From the NCBI RefSeq assembly GCF_024655635.1, contig NZ_JANLGI010000002.1, forward strand, positions 368,738 to 432,737: 64,000 nt of DNA. The letters run 5' to 3'. The notes beneath the pieces were generated by a model that was not told the origin of the DNA, made no database searches, and saw only the letters and a list, made by a program, of their open reading frames with translations. The stretch's first letter is position 1, and each line of letters opens with the position of its first letter. Positions 1 to 8,961 of the stretch are shown piece after piece. A program made the position numbers and the translations under genes. The DNA comes from Allobosea sp. 47.2.35 (GTDB taxonomy: Bacteria > Pseudomonadota > Alphaproteobacteria > Rhizobiales > Beijerinckiaceae).

Positions 1-718
1 CTGGCTGTTCGACTGGTCGCTGGCGATCGCCTTGCCGGCGGCTTTCATCGTCGCCGGCGCGGTCGGAATCGCCATCGAGCGTGGCGTCATCCGCTTTCTC
101 TACGGTCGCCCGCTGGAGACGCTGCTCGCGACCTGGGGCATCAGCCTGATCCTGCAGCAGGCGGTCCGCACCGCCTTCGGCCCGACCAATCGCGAGGTCG
201 GCGCACCGTCCTTCATGTCGGGCGCCTTTGAACTCGGTGGTTTAGCGATCACCTATAACCGACTCTGGATCATCGTCTTTGCCGCGCTGGTCTTTGCCGC
301 GCTGCTCGCCATCCTGAAGCTCACTCCGATGGGCCTGCAGATGCGTGCCGTCACCCAGAACCGGCGCATGGCCTCGGCCATGGGCATCCGCACCGGCCGC
401 GTCGACGCGCTGACTTTCGGATTGGGCTCGGGTGTCGCGGGGCTCGCCGGCGTCGCGCTCTCGCAGATCGACAATGTCAGCCCCAATCTCGGCCAGAGCT
501 ACATCATCGATAGCTTCATGGTCGTGGTCTTCGGCGGCGTCGGCAACCTCTGGGGTACGCTGGTCGGAGCCATGACACTCGGCGTCGCCAACAAGCTGCT
601 CGAGCCCTATGCGGGCGCCGTACTCGGCAAGATCGCGCTGCTCGTCTGCATCATCCTCTTCATCCAGAAGCGCCCGCGCGGCCTGTTCGCGCTCAAGGGC
701 CGGGCGGTGGAAGCATGA
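1..718 (+). CDS. urtB: Urea ABC transporter permease UrtB (3' part)
   Basis: This is an inner-membrane permease of a branched-chain/urea-type (HAAT) ABC importer, cut by the left edge of the window. The reading frame is open from base 2 and the true start lies upstream. About 238 residues remain, rich in hydrophobic segments, with the loop FGGVGNLWGTLVGA typical of LivH/UrtB permeases and a C-terminal KRPRGLFALKGR tail. The stop overlaps the next start as ATGA, so it is translationally coupled to urtC. Assignment to urea rather than another amide rests on the urtBCDE gene order and the UrtC and UrtD sequences. The binding protein gene urtA would lie to the left. Confidence 0.9.
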   Translation, partial: WLFDWSLAIALPAAFIVAGAVGIAIERGVIRFLYGRPLETLLATWGISLILQQAVRTAFGPTNREVGAPSFMSGAFELGGLAITYNRLWIIVFAALVFAALLAILKLTPMGLQMRAVTQNRRMASAMGIRTGRVDALTFGLGSGVAGLAGVALSQIDNVSPNLGQSYIIDSFMVVVFGGVGNLWGTLVGAMTLGVANKLLEPYAGAVLGKIALLVCIILFIQKRPRGLFALKGRAVEA

Positions 719-1854
719 TCACGCGCTTCCTCCTCCAGAACATGGACCGACGCGGCGGTATCTTCCTTGCGATCCTGCTGGGCCTGGCCGTGCTGGTTCC
801 GCTGTCGAACCTGCTGCTGCCGGCATCCTCGCCCTTCCATGTCCCGACCTCGACCATGTCGCTCTGGGGCAAGTACCTTTGCTACGCGCTGCTTGCGGTC
901 TCGCTCGATCTGGTCTGGGGCTATTGCGGCATCCTGAGCCTCGGTCACGGCGCCTTCTTCGCGCTCGGCGGCTACGCCATGGGCCTCTACCTGATGCGCC
1001 AGATCGGCTCGCGCGGCGTCTATGGCAACCCGATCCTGCCGGATTTCATGGTCTTCCTGAACTGGCAGGAACTGCCCTGGTACTGGTGGGGCTTCTCCTC
1101 CTTCCCATTCGCCATGCTGATGGTGCTGGCGGTACCCGGCCTGCTCGCCTTCGTCTTCGGCTGGTTCGCCTTCCGCTCGCGTGTCACCGGCGTCTATCTC
1201 TCGATCATCACACAGGCGCTGACCTATGCGCTGCTGCTTGCCTTCTTCCGCAACGACATGGGCTTCGGCGGCAACAATGGCCTGACCGATTTCAAGGACA
1301 TCCTCGGCTTCAACATCCAGGCGCAAGCGACTCGTGCCGCGCTGTTTTCCATGACCTGTGTCATGCTGGCGGCCGGCTTCCTGATCGCGCGCGGCATCGT
1401 CGTCTCGAAGCTCGGCAAGGTGGTGATCGCGATCCGCGATGCCGAGTCCCGCACGCGTTTCCTTGGCTATCGGGTCGACCGCTTCAAGCTCTTCGTCTTC
1501 ACCATCTCGGCCTGCATGGCGGGGGTGGCCGGCGCGCTCTACGTTCCGCAGGTCGGCATCATCAACCCCAGCGAATTCGCTCCAGCCAACTCGATCGAGA
1601 CCGTGATCTGGGTCGCGGTCGGCGGGCGCGGCACGCTGGTCGGCGCGGCATTGGGCGCGGTCGTGGTCAACTGGGCCAAGACGCTGTTCACCTCCGGCTT
1701 CATGGCGCCGTACTGGCTCTTCGCGCTTGGTGGTCTCTTCGTCGTCGTCACGCTCTTCCTGCCCAAGGGCATTCTCGGCACGGCCGAGGCGCTCTGGGCG
1801 CGCCGCCGCAAGCCCGATGCAACGCCGGCCGCCGAGCCGGCACCGGCGGAGTAA
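715..1854 (+). CDS. urtC: Urea ABC transporter permease UrtC
   Basis: This is the second membrane subunit of the urea importer, 379 residues, of LivM type. The N-terminus has a membrane segment followed by the UrtC-like stretch SMWGKYLCYALLAVSLDLVWG (close variant seen here) and GHGAFFALGGYAMG. The C-terminal half holds the GVGGRGTL-like loop AVGGRGTLVGAALGA. The short charged tail is rich in Ala and Pro. The ATG overlaps the urtB stop by four bases, and urtD starts five bases after the stop. Length and features match full-size UrtC, and nothing looks broken. Confidence 0.9.
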   Translation: MITRFLLQNMDRRGGIFLAILLGLAVLVPLSNLLLPASSPFHVPTSTMSLWGKYLCYALLAVSLDLVWGYCGILSLGHGAFFALGGYAMGLYLMRQIGSRGVYGNPILPDFMVFLNWQELPWYWWGFSSFPFAMLMVLAVPGLLAFVFGWFAFRSRVTGVYLSIITQALTYALLLAFFRNDMGFGGNNGLTDFKDILGFNIQAQATRAALFSMTCVMLAAGFLIARGIVVSKLGKVVIAIRDAESRTRFLGYRVDRFKLFVFTISACMAGVAGALYVPQVGIINPSEFAPANSIETVIWVAVGGRGTLVGAALGAVVVNWAKTLFTSGFMAPYWLFALGGLFVVVTLFLPKGILGTAEALWARRRKPDATPAAEPAPAE

Positions 1855-1859
1855 CAGTG

Positions 1860-2624
<765 letters not shown>

Positions 2625-2669
2625 GCATGATCCGAAAAAGTGGGAACCGGTTTTCCGATCAGATCATGC
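2625..2669 (+). repeat. 45-bp palindromic intercistronic repeat, copy 1
   Basis: This 45-bp element begins at the base after the urtD stop. Its ends GCATGATC and GATCATGC are perfect inverted repeats and the middle carries CCGAAAA and CCGGTTTTCC. A second copy of the same length lies at 12849-12893, with different but again complementary ends. Elements with this core are common between genes in Rhizobiales genomes (from memory). It separates the otherwise overlapping urt genes. Confidence 0.8.
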
Positions 2670-2685
2670 GGCGGAAATGAATCAC

Positions 2686-3381
2686 ATGCTCGATGTCGAC
2701 GCGATCAACCTGCATTACGGCGCCGCCCAGGCGCTGCGTCGCGTCTCCGTCGCGGCCGAGATCGGCAAGGTCACTTGCGTGATGGGCCGCAACGGCGTCG
2801 GCAAGACCTCGCTGATGCGCGCCATCGTCGGCCATCAGCCGATCTCAGGGGGGCATATCCGCCTCGACGGAGAGGACATCTCGGCCCTGCGCAGCGAGGA
2901 TCGCGCGCGGGCCGGCATCGCCTATGTGCCGCAGGGCCGGGAGATCTTCCCGCTACTGACGGTGAAGGAGAATCTGGAGACCGGCTTCGCGCCGCTGAAG
3001 CGCAAGGAGCGCTTCGTCCCGGATGAGCTCTTCGACCTATTCCCCGTGCTGAAAACCATGCTGGGCCGGCGCGGCGGAGACCTCTCGGGTGGCCAGCAGC
3101 AGCAACTCGCGATTGCGCGGGCGCTGGTCACCCGACCCAGGCTGCTGGTGCTGGACGAGCCGACCGAGGGCATCCAGCCCTCGATCATCAAGGATATCGG
3201 CCGCGCCATCGACTATCTCCGCCAGAAGGGCGGCATGGCGATCGTGCTGGTCGAGCAGTATTTCGACTTCGCCCGCGATCTCGCCGACACGATGTTCGTG
3301 ATGGACCGCGGCGAGGTTGTGCTGTCCGGCCCGATGAGCGAACTCGATGGCGCCCAGGTCCAGCGCCTGATCCAGGTCTAG
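2686..3381 (+). CDS. urtE: Urea ABC transporter ATP-binding protein UrtE
   Basis: This is the second ATPase of the urea importer, LivF-like, 231 residues from the chosen start. Walker A is GRNGVGKT at residues 34-41, the signature is LSGGQQQQLAIARAL and Walker B is LLVLDEPTEGIQPSI, a typical UrtE string. The start at 2686 (MLDVDAINLHYG) fits the family and has the purine-rich GGCGGAA about ten bases upstream. An ATG at 2677 is possible. The frame stays open back into the repeat, which should not be translated. The gene ends 17 bases from the convergent IclR gene. Confidence 0.9.
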   Translation: MLDVDAINLHYGAAQALRRVSVAAEIGKVTCVMGRNGVGKTSLMRAIVGHQPISGGHIRLDGEDISALRSEDRARAGIAYVPQGREIFPLLTVKENLETGFAPLKRKERFVPDELFDLFPVLKTMLGRRGGDLSGGQQQQLAIARALVTRPRLLVLDEPTEGIQPSIIKDIGRAIDYLRQKGGMAIVLVEQYFDFARDLADTMFVMDRGEVVLSGPMSELDGAQVQRLIQV

Positions 3382-3398
3382 GACCTCAACGGCGCGCT

Positions 3399-4241
3399 TC
3401 AGCCGAACTTGCGGCCGGCGGCGAAGGAGCCCATGCGCCAGCCGAGCTTTTCCTCGATGCGCCGGGCCGCGGCCTTCACCGCCTCGACGAAATTCGCATG
3501 TTCCTCGTTCACCCGGAATTCGGGCAGCACGATCGAGACCGTGATCGGGCAGGTGCCGGCTTCATCGAGCACCGGCGCGGCGATACAGGCGACCGCGTAG
3601 TCCGATTCACCGGCCTGTATCCACACACCCGTGGCGAGAGCCTCGCGCGACTGATCAAGCAGAAGCGCGGGGTCGGTGACGGCGCGGCCCGTCGGCGAGG
3701 CCTTGGCGCTCTTGCGGAAGAGGGCTGTCCGCTCGGCCTCGTCGAGCCCGGCGACGAGCAGGCGGCCGGACGCCGTCCAGTTCAAGGGCACGCGCGTGCC
3801 GACGCGCGAGGTGATGACGAAATGGCCGGGTCCCTCGGCCATGGCCTCGACCACCATCATGCCGCCGTCGCGGCCGCAGATCTGCACGGTCTCGCCGACC
3901 TCGCGCGAGAGCACATGCATCTCATGCGTCGCGACATTGATGACCTGGAGGTCGCGCGCATAGGCGAGGCCGTAATGATAGAGCCTCGGTCCCAGCCAGA
4001 CGCCGCCGTCTCCGGCGCGGGCCAGCAGGCTCTTGTCGAGCAAATCCTCGACGATGGCATAAACGGTCGAGAGCGGCGCGCCGATCGCGCGGGCGATCTC
4101 GTAGGCGGTCAGCGCCCGCCCTTCCTGCTGGAGATGGTCGAGGATTTGGACGGCGCGGTCGATGCCGCTGACGCGCGAGCGCCGCTGCCCGGTCGATTCC
4201 GGTGCGCCTTCGCTGTGCTGCGTCGTCGGGGCCTTGCTCAT
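3399..4241 (-). CDS. IclR-family transcriptional regulator
   Basis: This 280-residue regulator has an N-terminal winged helix-turn-helix (around residues 25-85, including AYEIARAIGAPLSTVYAIVEDL) and a C-terminal IclR effector domain with GRLLVAGL and SDYAVACIAAPVLDEAG. It is the last gene of the minus-strand island, 31 bases after the amidohydrolase, so it probably controls this island. The start MSKAPTTQ was chosen because the 29 codons before it look non-coding. Effector unknown. Candidate operators are discussed at 8888-8925 and 13893-13918. Confidence 0.88.
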   Translation of the reverse strand: MSKAPTTQHSEGAPESTGQRRSRVSGIDRAVQILDHLQQEGRALTAYEIARAIGAPLSTVYAIVEDLLDKSLLARAGDGGVWLGPRLYHYGLAYARDLQVINVATHEMHVLSREVGETVQICGRDGGMMVVEAMAEGPGHFVITSRVGTRVPLNWTASGRLLVAGLDEAERTALFRKSAKASPTGRAVTDPALLLDQSREALATGVWIQAGESDYAVACIAAPVLDEAGTCPITVSIVLPEFRVNEEHANFVEAVKAAARRIEEKLGWRMGSFAAGRKFG

Positions 4242-4272
4242 ACCTGCGCTTTCATACCTCTCGCTCGCCAAG

Positions 4273-5478
4273 TCAACGCCAGGACAGGCCGTGGCTGTGC
4301 CGCACGAGCCGGCGCGGACGCGGCACATAGCGGCTGGCGGTGATCGCCTCCGCGCCGATCACCGCGTGGCGCGGCTCGAACAGCCGCGTCAGCTGCGAGA
4401 CGTCGCCATTGGAATCGGTCGCTTCGAGATCGCTGTCGATCAGGTCGAAGATTGTGAAGTCGGCACGCTGGCCGACGGTCAATCGGTCCGTCATGTCGAG
4501 CTTGATCACCGAGGCCGGAGCATGGGTCACCGCTTGGATGATGGCGTCGAAGGGCATGCCGACGCTGAGCAGCTTCGACATCGTCGTCGCCAGATCCCAG
4601 ACCGGGAAGTTCATGCAGCGATTATGCAGGTCGGTCGAGATCGAGAACGGCATCAGTCCGCGCTGGATCGCGGCCTCCGCCACCTTGAACGAGAAGGAGG
4701 CGCCGCCATGGCCGATATCGAGTCGCACGCCCTCGGCCGCGCAGCGCTCGGCCAGCTTGAACAGGTCCTCGTCCTCCAGGATGCTCGAGCCGGCCTTGCC
4801 GTTGAAGCAATGCGTGACGACGTCGCCCGGTCCGAGGATCTCCAGGACCTCGTCGTAGAGCGCAGGCGGCTCGCCGACATGGACCATCATCGGCAGCTTC
4901 AGGATCTTGGCGATCTTCTTGCCGAGCTTGACCGGCGTCACGCCCCAGGAGCCGGTGATGACATGGCTCGCCCGCACCTTGAGCCCGACGATATGCTCGC
5001 TGTTCTCGGCATAGCATTCGATGATGCGGTCGAGATCGATATCCTTGATGTCGCGCAGTTCCGGCACGCGGTTGCAGGCGACGAGCCCGATCGAGCCGAG
5101 ATTGAGGAAGGCCTTGATCCGCTCGCGCGCCGGCTCGATGACATATTCGCGGAAGCCGTGGAAATTCGCTTCGCCGGCCGAGCCCGCATCGACCATGGTG
5201 GTGACGCCGCGCTCGGCCCCGCAATCGCTCGGCCGGAGCGAGATATCGGTGCCGCCATGCCAGACATGGACATGGAGGTCGACCCAGCCCGGCGAGACGA
5301 AGGCGCCCTTGCCGTCGATGCGCTCGGCATCGGCCGGGGCCGCCAATCCTGCGCCGATCGCCGCGATCTTGCCGTCGCGGCCCACCAGGATGTCAGTGGC
5401 GCTCGTGGGGATCGCCGGCCCGAAGGCGACCGGCTTCACATTGGCGATCAGCAGTGGCTGCCGCGTGGCAGGTGTCAT
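4273..5478 (-). CDS. Amidohydrolase/deacetylase-family metallohydrolase (EF_0837/AHA_3915-like)
   Basis: This is a 401-residue TIM-barrel metallohydrolase of the dihydroorotase-like branch. Visible metal-site motifs are GWVDLHVHV, VGLKVRAS (candidate carboxylated lysine), MMVHVGEPP, VTHCFNG and STDLHN. Known relatives sit next to SelA-like PLP enzymes in conserved clusters of unsettled function, and the same pairing occurs here with the gene at 8962-10161. It begins one base after the upstream permease stop, so it is co-translated with the peptide-type transporter. A role in deacylating an imported N-acyl amino acid or sugar is inference. Confidence 0.85.
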   Translation of the reverse strand: MTPATRQPLLIANVKPVAFGPAIPTSATDILVGRDGKIAAIGAGLAAPADAERIDGKGAFVSPGWVDLHVHVWHGGTDISLRPSDCGAERGVTTMVDAGSAGEANFHGFREYVIEPARERIKAFLNLGSIGLVACNRVPELRDIKDIDLDRIIECYAENSEHIVGLKVRASHVITGSWGVTPVKLGKKIAKILKLPMMVHVGEPPALYDEVLEILGPGDVVTHCFNGKAGSSILEDEDLFKLAERCAAEGVRLDIGHGGASFSFKVAEAAIQRGLMPFSISTDLHNRCMNFPVWDLATTMSKLLSVGMPFDAIIQAVTHAPASVIKLDMTDRLTVGQRADFTIFDLIDSDLEATDSNGDVSQLTRLFEPRHAVIGAEAITASRYVPRPRRLVRHSHGLSWR

Positions 5479-5479
5479 G

Positions 5480-6352
5480 TCAGAGATCCTTCCGCAGGCG
5501 CGGATCGAGCAGGTCGCGCAGGCCGTCGCCCACCATCTGCAGGGAGAGCACGGCGAGCACGATGGCTAGGCCGGGGAAATAGGTCATCCAGTCGGCCTGG
5601 CCGATATATTGCCGGCCGGACGAGATCATCGTGCCCCAGGTCGGGATATCCGGGCTGACGCCGAGCCCGAGGAAGGAGAGGCCGGCTTCCGCCAGCATGG
5701 CGCTGGCGAAGATGAAGGTGGCCTGCACCGTGATCGGCGAGACGATGTTGGGCAGGACATGCCGGAACATGATCCGGAAGGTCGAGTTGCCGAAGGCGCG
5801 GGCGGCCTCGACATAGGGCAGCTCGCGGATCACCAGTGTCGCGGCCCGCACGATGCGCGCAAGCCGCGGCGCATAGACGATCGAGAGCGCGATGATCACC
5901 GTCATCAGCGAGGGGCCGAGCGCTGCGACCAGCGCGATCGCGAGCAGGATGTCGGGGAAGGCCATCATCGCGTCGATCAGGCGTGCAATCGGCGTGTCCA
6001 GCCGCTTGAAGAACCCGGCGAGCAGCCCGAGCGTCACGCCGATCAGCGAGGACAAAACGACGACGGCGGCGCCGACCGAAAGCGACAGCCGGCCCGCATA
6101 GAGCATGCGCGAGAAGATGTCCCGGCCGAACTCGTCCGTGCCGAACCAGTAGATCCCGGAGGGCGGCTTCAGCCGGTTGACGACCGAGAGCCGGCCCGGC
6201 GCATAGGGGGCGAGCAGCGGCGCGAACGCCGCCAGCAGCACGAAGACGATCAGGATCGCGAGGCCGATCGCCACCATGCGGCGCTTCAGCAGGTCGCGCA
6301 GGAAGAGCCGGGCACGGTTCGGCGCGGGTGTGTCGGGAGCGAGGTCGGTCAT
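5480..6352 (-). CDS. Peptide-type ABC transporter permease (DppC-like)
   Basis: This is a 290-residue inner-membrane permease of the dipeptide/oligopeptide class. It has the N-terminal OppC-type segment, the motif YWFGTDEFGRDIFSRMLYG-like (residues about 70-85) and the EAA loop YVEAARAFGNSTFRIMFRHVLPN. The C-terminal GDGLRDLLDPRLR is diagnostic of DppC/NikC proteins. Its ATG shares one base with the stop of the DppB-like gene. No DppD or DppF ATPase gene is adjacent. Substrate class is inferred only. Confidence 0.9.
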   Translation of the reverse strand: MTDLAPDTPAPNRARLFLRDLLKRRMVAIGLAILIVFVLLAAFAPLLAPYAPGRLSVVNRLKPPSGIYWFGTDEFGRDIFSRMLYAGRLSLSVGAAVVVLSSLIGVTLGLLAGFFKRLDTPIARLIDAMMAFPDILLAIALVAALGPSLMTVIIALSIVYAPRLARIVRAATLVIRELPYVEAARAFGNSTFRIMFRHVLPNIVSPITVQATFIFASAMLAEAGLSFLGLGVSPDIPTWGTMISSGRQYIGQADWMTYFPGLAIVLAVLSLQMVGDGLRDLLDPRLRKDL

Positions 6353-7293
6353 CAGTAGCGCACCCTGGGATCGACCAGCAGATAGAGCATGTCGATCGCG
6401 AAATTGACCAGGACGTAAAGGCCGGCGATGACGAGCAGCGCGCCCTGGATGACGGGATAGTCGCGCCTGAGCACGGCCGAGACCACGAGATTGCCGACAC
6501 CTGGCAGGCCGAACACCGTCTCGGTCACCACCGCGCCGGAGACCAGCACGGCGGCGGTCAGGCCGAGCACGGTCAGGATCGGGATCAGCGCGTTCTTCAA
6601 TGCATGGGTCAGGACGACCTTCTGCTCGCCCAGCCCCTTGGCGCGGGCGGTGCGGATATAGTCGTCGCCAAGCACGTCGAGCATCGAGGCGCGGGTGAAG
6701 CGCATGATCAGGGCCGAGGAGACGAGCCCGAGCGCAACTGCCGGCAGGATCAGGTGCTTGATGCGCTCGAGCAGGCTGGTATCGGGGCCGCCATAGCCGG
6801 AGACGGGCAGGATGCCGAGACGCACCGCGAAGACCTGCATCAGGATGAGGCCGAGCCAGAAGCCGGGGATGCTGGCGCCGAGCATGGCGAGCGTCGTCGC
6901 CGCCTGGTCGAGGAAGGAGCCGCGTCGATAGGCGGCATAGATGCCGACCGGCAGGGCGATGGTGCTCGCGATCGCCAGCGAGAGCAGCGTCAGAAAGAAG
7001 GTCGGCTCCGCCCGCTTCATCAGCGCCGAGGTCACCGGCATGTTCAGGAAGATCGACTGGCCGAGATCGCCGCGCAGCAACTGCCCGACATAGATCACGT
7101 ATTGCGAGAGGATCGAGCGCTCGAGGCCGAGCCTCGTGCGCAGGTCGGAGACGTCCTGCGCCGTGGCGTCGGGGCCGAGCATCACGGCGGCGGGATCGCC
7201 GGGGGTGACGCGCACGATCACGAAGACGATCGTGACGACGAGCAGCATGACCGCGATCATGCCGGAGATGCGTTGAAGGATGTAGCCGACCAT
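6352..7293 (-). CDS. Peptide-type ABC transporter permease (DppB-like)
   Basis: This is a 313-residue permease starting MVGYILQRISGMIAVMLLV, the usual DppB N-terminus. It contains VRVTPGDPAAVMLG, the EAA loop YIRTARAKGLGEQKVVLTHALKNALIPILTV (seen in pieces) and GLPGVGNLVV. It pairs with the DppC-like gene. The start was set at the conserved MVGYILQR rather than 13 codons earlier. A strong hairpin (7311-7348) lies between it and the binding-protein gene upstream. Confidence 0.9.
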   Translation of the reverse strand: MVGYILQRISGMIAVMLLVVTIVFVIVRVTPGDPAAVMLGPDATAQDVSDLRTRLGLERSILSQYVIYVGQLLRGDLGQSIFLNMPVTSALMKRAEPTFFLTLLSLAIASTIALPVGIYAAYRRGSFLDQAATTLAMLGASIPGFWLGLILMQVFAVRLGILPVSGYGGPDTSLLERIKHLILPAVALGLVSSALIMRFTRASMLDVLGDDYIRTARAKGLGEQKVVLTHALKNALIPILTVLGLTAAVLVSGAVVTETVFGLPGVGNLVVSAVLRRDYPVIQGALLVIAGLYVLVNFAIDMLYLLVDPRVRY

Positions 7294-7310
7294 GGCGCGA
7301 CATCTCGTTG

Positions 7311-7348
7311 CTCGCCGTCCGGCAGCGATCACGCGGCCGGACGGCGAG
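7311..7348 (-). terminator. Intercistronic hairpin after a binding-protein gene
   Basis: Perfect 13-base inverted arms, CTCGCCGTCCGGC and GCCGGACGGCGAG, enclose a 12-base loop. It lies between the binding-protein stop (7354) and the DppB-like start (7293). There is no T-run, so a partial terminator or an RNA stabiliser for the upstream binding-protein message is more likely than full termination. Confidence 0.7.
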
Positions 7349-7353
7349 GGGGA

Positions 7354-8877
7354 TCACTTCTTGAGGGTGACGTTCCAGAAATACGGCCAGGGCGCCGGCA
7401 CGACGTCGTCGAGCTTGGCGGATTTCGCCGAGAGGGCGTTGAAGTCGCCGATCTTGATGAACGGCACCTCGTCATAGATCGTCTTCTGCACGTTGGCCCA
7501 GAGCGCGGCACGCTTGGCCGGGTCGGCCTCCGAGGTGAAGGCGTCGACGGCGGCCTTGCGGGCAGGCGTATCCCACCAGCCGGGCGAGCTGGTCGAGAGC
7601 GAGCCGATCAGCGCCGGCTCCGGCAGGAACGGGCTATGGGTGATGTAGATCTCCCAGAGCGCCTTGTCGGTGCGCCGCTGGGTCAGCGTCGCCCAGTCGA
7701 CCACCTGCAGGTCGACGGTGAAGCCGGCGAGCTTGAGATACTCGGCCGCGACCTGCGCCATCTTGTAATGGAACTCATACTGGCGGCTGGTCAGGATGCG
7801 GATCGGCTCGCCCTTGTAGCCGGCAGCCTTCGCTGCGGCCTTCGCCTTGTCGGCATCGCCGACATTGTAGTTTCCGGCGACGCCGGCATCCGTGTTCCAG
7901 ACATAGCCGGGCGGATAGATATTGCCGTCGAGCGCATAGAACTCCTTGGTTCCGAACGCTGCCGCCAGCATGTCCTCCATGTTGAGCGCGGTGCGGATCG
8001 CCTTGCGGACGGCGAGGTTCTTGGCCGCGCCCTCGGCGGTGTTGAAGACGAAGACCGGATAGCCGAAGGGCTTCAGCACGACGGGCTGCGAGGCCGCGCC
8101 CTTCAGCCGGTCGAAGGATTCCACCGGAAGCGAGTCGACATAAGAATACTGGCCGGAGACCGCGGACTCGATGCGGGTGTTCGCATCCGGCACCGGCACG
8201 AAGCGGACCTCGTCGAGCAGCGGCTGTCGTGCCCCGCCATAGCCGTCGCCGTTGCCGCTGCGCGGCTTGTAGCCGGCGAAGCGGGTGAGCTGGATATACT
8301 GGTCGGCCTTGCGCTCCTTGAGCATGTAGGGACCGGTCCCGATGAATTCCTTCATCGGCTCGTCCTGCTTCTTCGCGGGGATGATGATCGCAGCGGAGTT
8401 GTTGAAGGCGAGCAGCGAGAGCAGCGGCGCGTAAGGCTCCTTCAGCGTGATGACGACCGAGGACGGGCTGGCCGCCTCGACGCTCTCGATGAAGCCCGCC
8501 GCCTGCTTGCCGCGCGAGGCGAGCTTCATCCAGCGCTTCAGCGAGGCGACTGCGTCCTCCGCCGTGAGGTCGGAGCCGTCATGGAACTTCACGCCCGGCC
8601 GCAGCGCGATCGTGTATTTCTTGCCGTCTGCGCTGACCGTTGGCAGCGCGTCGGCGAGCAGCGGCGTCACCTTCCAGCTTTTGTCGAAGGTGTAGAGCGT
8701 CTCGAAGATGTGTTGGGTGATCGTCCCGACGAGGTCCGCGGTCGAGACCATCGGGTCCAGGGTCGGCGGCTCGCCGACGGTCGCGACGGTCGCGATGCCG
8801 CCCGCTTCCTGGGCAGGAGCGAGGGATGGGGCGGTGAGCAGGCTGCAGGCGAGGAGGCATCCGAGCAGGCGTTTCAT
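7354..8877 (-). CDS. Peptide-type ABC transporter substrate-binding protein (family 5)
   Basis: This is a 507-residue periplasmic binding protein of the DppA/OppA type. A Sec signal peptide (MKRLLGCLLACSLLTAPSLAPAQ) is followed by EPPTLDPMVSTADLVG and the family hallmark LADALPTVSADGKKYTIALRPGVKFHDG (in pieces). It heads the unit of binding protein, DppB, DppC and amidohydrolase. An AT-rich promoter region with a dyad (8888-8925) precedes it. A second family-5 binding protein at 14338-15864 has no permeases of its own. Confidence 0.9.
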   Translation of the reverse strand: MKRLLGCLLACSLLTAPSLAPAQEAGGIATVATVGEPPTLDPMVSTADLVGTITQHIFETLYTFDKSWKVTPLLADALPTVSADGKKYTIALRPGVKFHDGSDLTAEDAVASLKRWMKLASRGKQAAGFIESVEAASPSSVVITLKEPYAPLLSLLAFNNSAAIIIPAKKQDEPMKEFIGTGPYMLKERKADQYIQLTRFAGYKPRSGNGDGYGGARQPLLDEVRFVPVPDANTRIESAVSGQYSYVDSLPVESFDRLKGAASQPVVLKPFGYPVFVFNTAEGAAKNLAVRKAIRTALNMEDMLAAAFGTKEFYALDGNIYPPGYVWNTDAGVAGNYNVGDADKAKAAAKAAGYKGEPIRILTSRQYEFHYKMAQVAAEYLKLAGFTVDLQVVDWATLTQRRTDKALWEIYITHSPFLPEPALIGSLSTSSPGWWDTPARKAAVDAFTSEADPAKRAALWANVQKTIYDEVPFIKIGDFNALSAKSAKLDDVVPAPWPYFWNVTLKK

Positions 8878-8887
8878 GGTCCCTCAC

Positions 8888-8925
8888 ATTCTTTTATTAT
8901 GTAGTATTATGCCCAATAACAGAAT
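8888..8925. promoter_or_regulatory. AT-rich dyad upstream of the peptide-type transporter
   Basis: Arms ATTCTTTTATT and AATAACAGAAT pair at 10 of 11 positions around a 16-base spacer, in an AT-rich gap just before the binding-protein start at 8877. Read on the minus strand it contains ATATTCTG, which recurs upstream of the amino-acid binding-protein gene (13871). It is a candidate operator, plausibly for the IclR regulator at the end of this island. Confidence 0.45.
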
Positions 8926-8961
8926 ATCGGCGCGCGGCGATTGTCAACGCGCGCCGGTCCG

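Noticed and set aside
609..1859. Long in-frame extension upstream of urtD suggesting a fusion protein
   Set aside because: The extension overlaps urtC in another frame and has shadow composition. Homology starts at 1860.
6328..8904. An 858-codon open frame on the plus strand opposite the peptide-type importer genes
   Set aside because: It is Arg/Asp/His/Gln-rich, matches no protein features and lies antisense to three well-supported genes. It is a by-product of high GC codon bias.
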